This document shows positions 49,381 to 49,885 of a stretch of DNA of 49,885 nt, piece after piece. The DNA comes from SHLQ01 sp964445255. GTDB lineage: Bacteria; Actinomycetota; Acidimicrobiia; Acidimicrobiales; SHLQ01. Both the position numbers and the translations under genes were made by a program. The notes below the pieces were generated by a model. The model worked only from the letters and a program-made list of their open reading frames with translations. It was not told the DNA's origin and made no database searches. The stretch covers positions 1-49,885 of the forward strand of contig CAYUKM010000001.1 of assembly GCA_964445255.1 (NCBI GenBank), given 5' to 3'. Each line of letters starts with the position of its first letter. Positions within the stretch are counted from its first letter, which is position 1.

Positions 49381-49885
49381 ATGACCCTGAATGATCTGCA
49401 AAAGCAGACGTGCGAAGACAGCACTGTCGACTATTCCGACCTGAGTGCCATCTTCTTGAACTGCACGTTGAAGCCTTCACCGGAGCTCTCACACACCGAA
49501 GGCCTCATCAAGATCTCGAAGGCAATCATGAACGCCAACGGAGTCGCAACAGAGGTATTGCGCCCGGTCGACTTCCAGGTTGCAACCGGGGTGTATCCCG
49601 ACATGACAGAACACGGCAAAGATGTCGACGATTGGCCACAAATATTCGACAAGGTCATCGCATCAGACATCTTGGTCATTGGCGCATCGATCTGGCTCGG
49701 AGAAAAATCATCTGTCGCTACCCAGATCATCGAACGACTTTACTCACACCACGGTCAGTCCAACGAAAAAGGCCAGGTGCGCTATTACGGACGCACCGCT
49801 GGCAGCTTGATCACTGGAAACGAGGACGGAGCAAAGCACGCCTCGATGAATATTCTTTGGTCGCTCCAGCATCTTGGATTCATGA
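49381..49885 (+). CDS. flavodoxin-family NAD(P)H-dependent oxidoreductase (partial, runs off window)
   Basis: From ATG 49381 the frame is open to the window end (168 residues seen). The N-terminus L-S-A-I-F-L-N-C-T-L-K-P-S-P-E-L-S-H-T-E-style strand and loop is the FMN phosphate-binding site of flavodoxin-like oxidoreductases, residues about 21-40. D-I-L-V-I-G-A-S-I-W-L-G near 97-108 and G-S-L-I-T-G-N-E-D-G near 141-150 are the second and third FMN loops. It would reduce quinones or other small molecules. The C-terminus is missing. The 76-base spacer to the antiporter gene shows no clear terminator. Confidence 0.82.
   Translation, partial: MTLNDLQKQTCEDSTVDYSDLSAIFLNCTLKPSPELSHTEGLIKISKAIMNANGVATEVLRPVDFQVATGVYPDMTEHGKDVDDWPQIFDKVIASDILVIGASIWLGEKSSVATQIIERLYSHHGQSNEKGQVRYYGRTAGSLITGNEDGAKHASMNILWSLQHLGFM

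Overview
The window looks like chromosomal DNA of a fairly GC-rich actinobacterium, most plausibly an Acidimicrobiia/Ilumatobacter-like lineage. The pointers are a mycothiol-dependent nitroreductase of the Rv2466c type, a CtpE-like P-type ATPase, several flavin/F420-type split-barrel oxidases, an LLM oxidoreductase, an HspR-type HAIR operator, and several genes that appear to be transcribed without a leader. No rRNA, tRNA, CRISPR array, phage or IS transposase was seen. Gene density is high and no gap exceeds about 260 bases.

Layout. 1-3.4 kb: edge of a TPR gene, a 37-base perfect hairpin repeat, a DUF445 membrane protein, a small COG4315-type protein and fumC. 3.4-7.8 kb: a PPOX flavoprotein with a DsbA/FrnE-like SELENOPROTEIN, a TetR-SDR unit carrying three matching operators, and a divergent FG-GAP protein without an export signal. 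7.9-14.8 kb: two membrane proteins, an APC permease, and an overlapping ECF sigma / zinc anti-sigma / P-type ATPase operon. 14.9-21 kb: SelO, a thioredoxin-domain YyaL homologue with a DUF1684 protein, hsp20 behind a HAIR site, GreA and Mug. 21-25 kb: a Rieske-ThDP fusion enzyme and NAD-malic enzyme. 25-33 kb: an eight-gene catabolic-looking operon (FMN reductase, KDPG/KHG aldolase, HAD, atypical transketolase, RraA-like aldolase, ThDP enzyme, PcaB-like lyase, small unknown protein). 33-37 kb: PPOX/VOC/DUF1330 genes, a CGNR regulator and an EamA transporter. 37-40 kb: dnaK and a CbpA-type dnaJ, with no grpE beside them. 40-49.9 kb: an unknown protein, an aldo/keto reductase, a thioredoxin-like protein, a zinc-anti-sigma/ECF-sigma fusion, a 2OG-Fe(II) oxygenase, Rv2466c, a second SELENOPROTEIN (CMD/AhpD-like), an LLM oxidoreductase, a Na+/H+ antiporter and a partial flavodoxin-family gene.

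Main discovery. Two genes on the minus strand carry an in-frame UGA exactly at a redox-active cysteine. One gives U-E-W-C in a DsbA/FrnE fold (UGA at 4038-4040). The other gives C-Y-F-U-x3-H in a CMD/AhpD fold (UGA at 46248-46250). Both are followed, 22 and 26 bases later, by the G of a five-base apical loop of identical sequence (CGTGC) on a perfect or near-perfect stem, as expected for a bacterial SECIS element. A gene caller without Sec support truncates the first and splits the second. The cell must therefore have SelA/B/C/D elsewhere.

Second layer. A 39-base element (35/39 identical) lies at the same distance and orientation before the FMN reductase operon and the Rv2466c gene, which points to a shared redox or electrophile-stress regulon. 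Many entries below rest on family recognition from protein motifs by eye; no database search was run.
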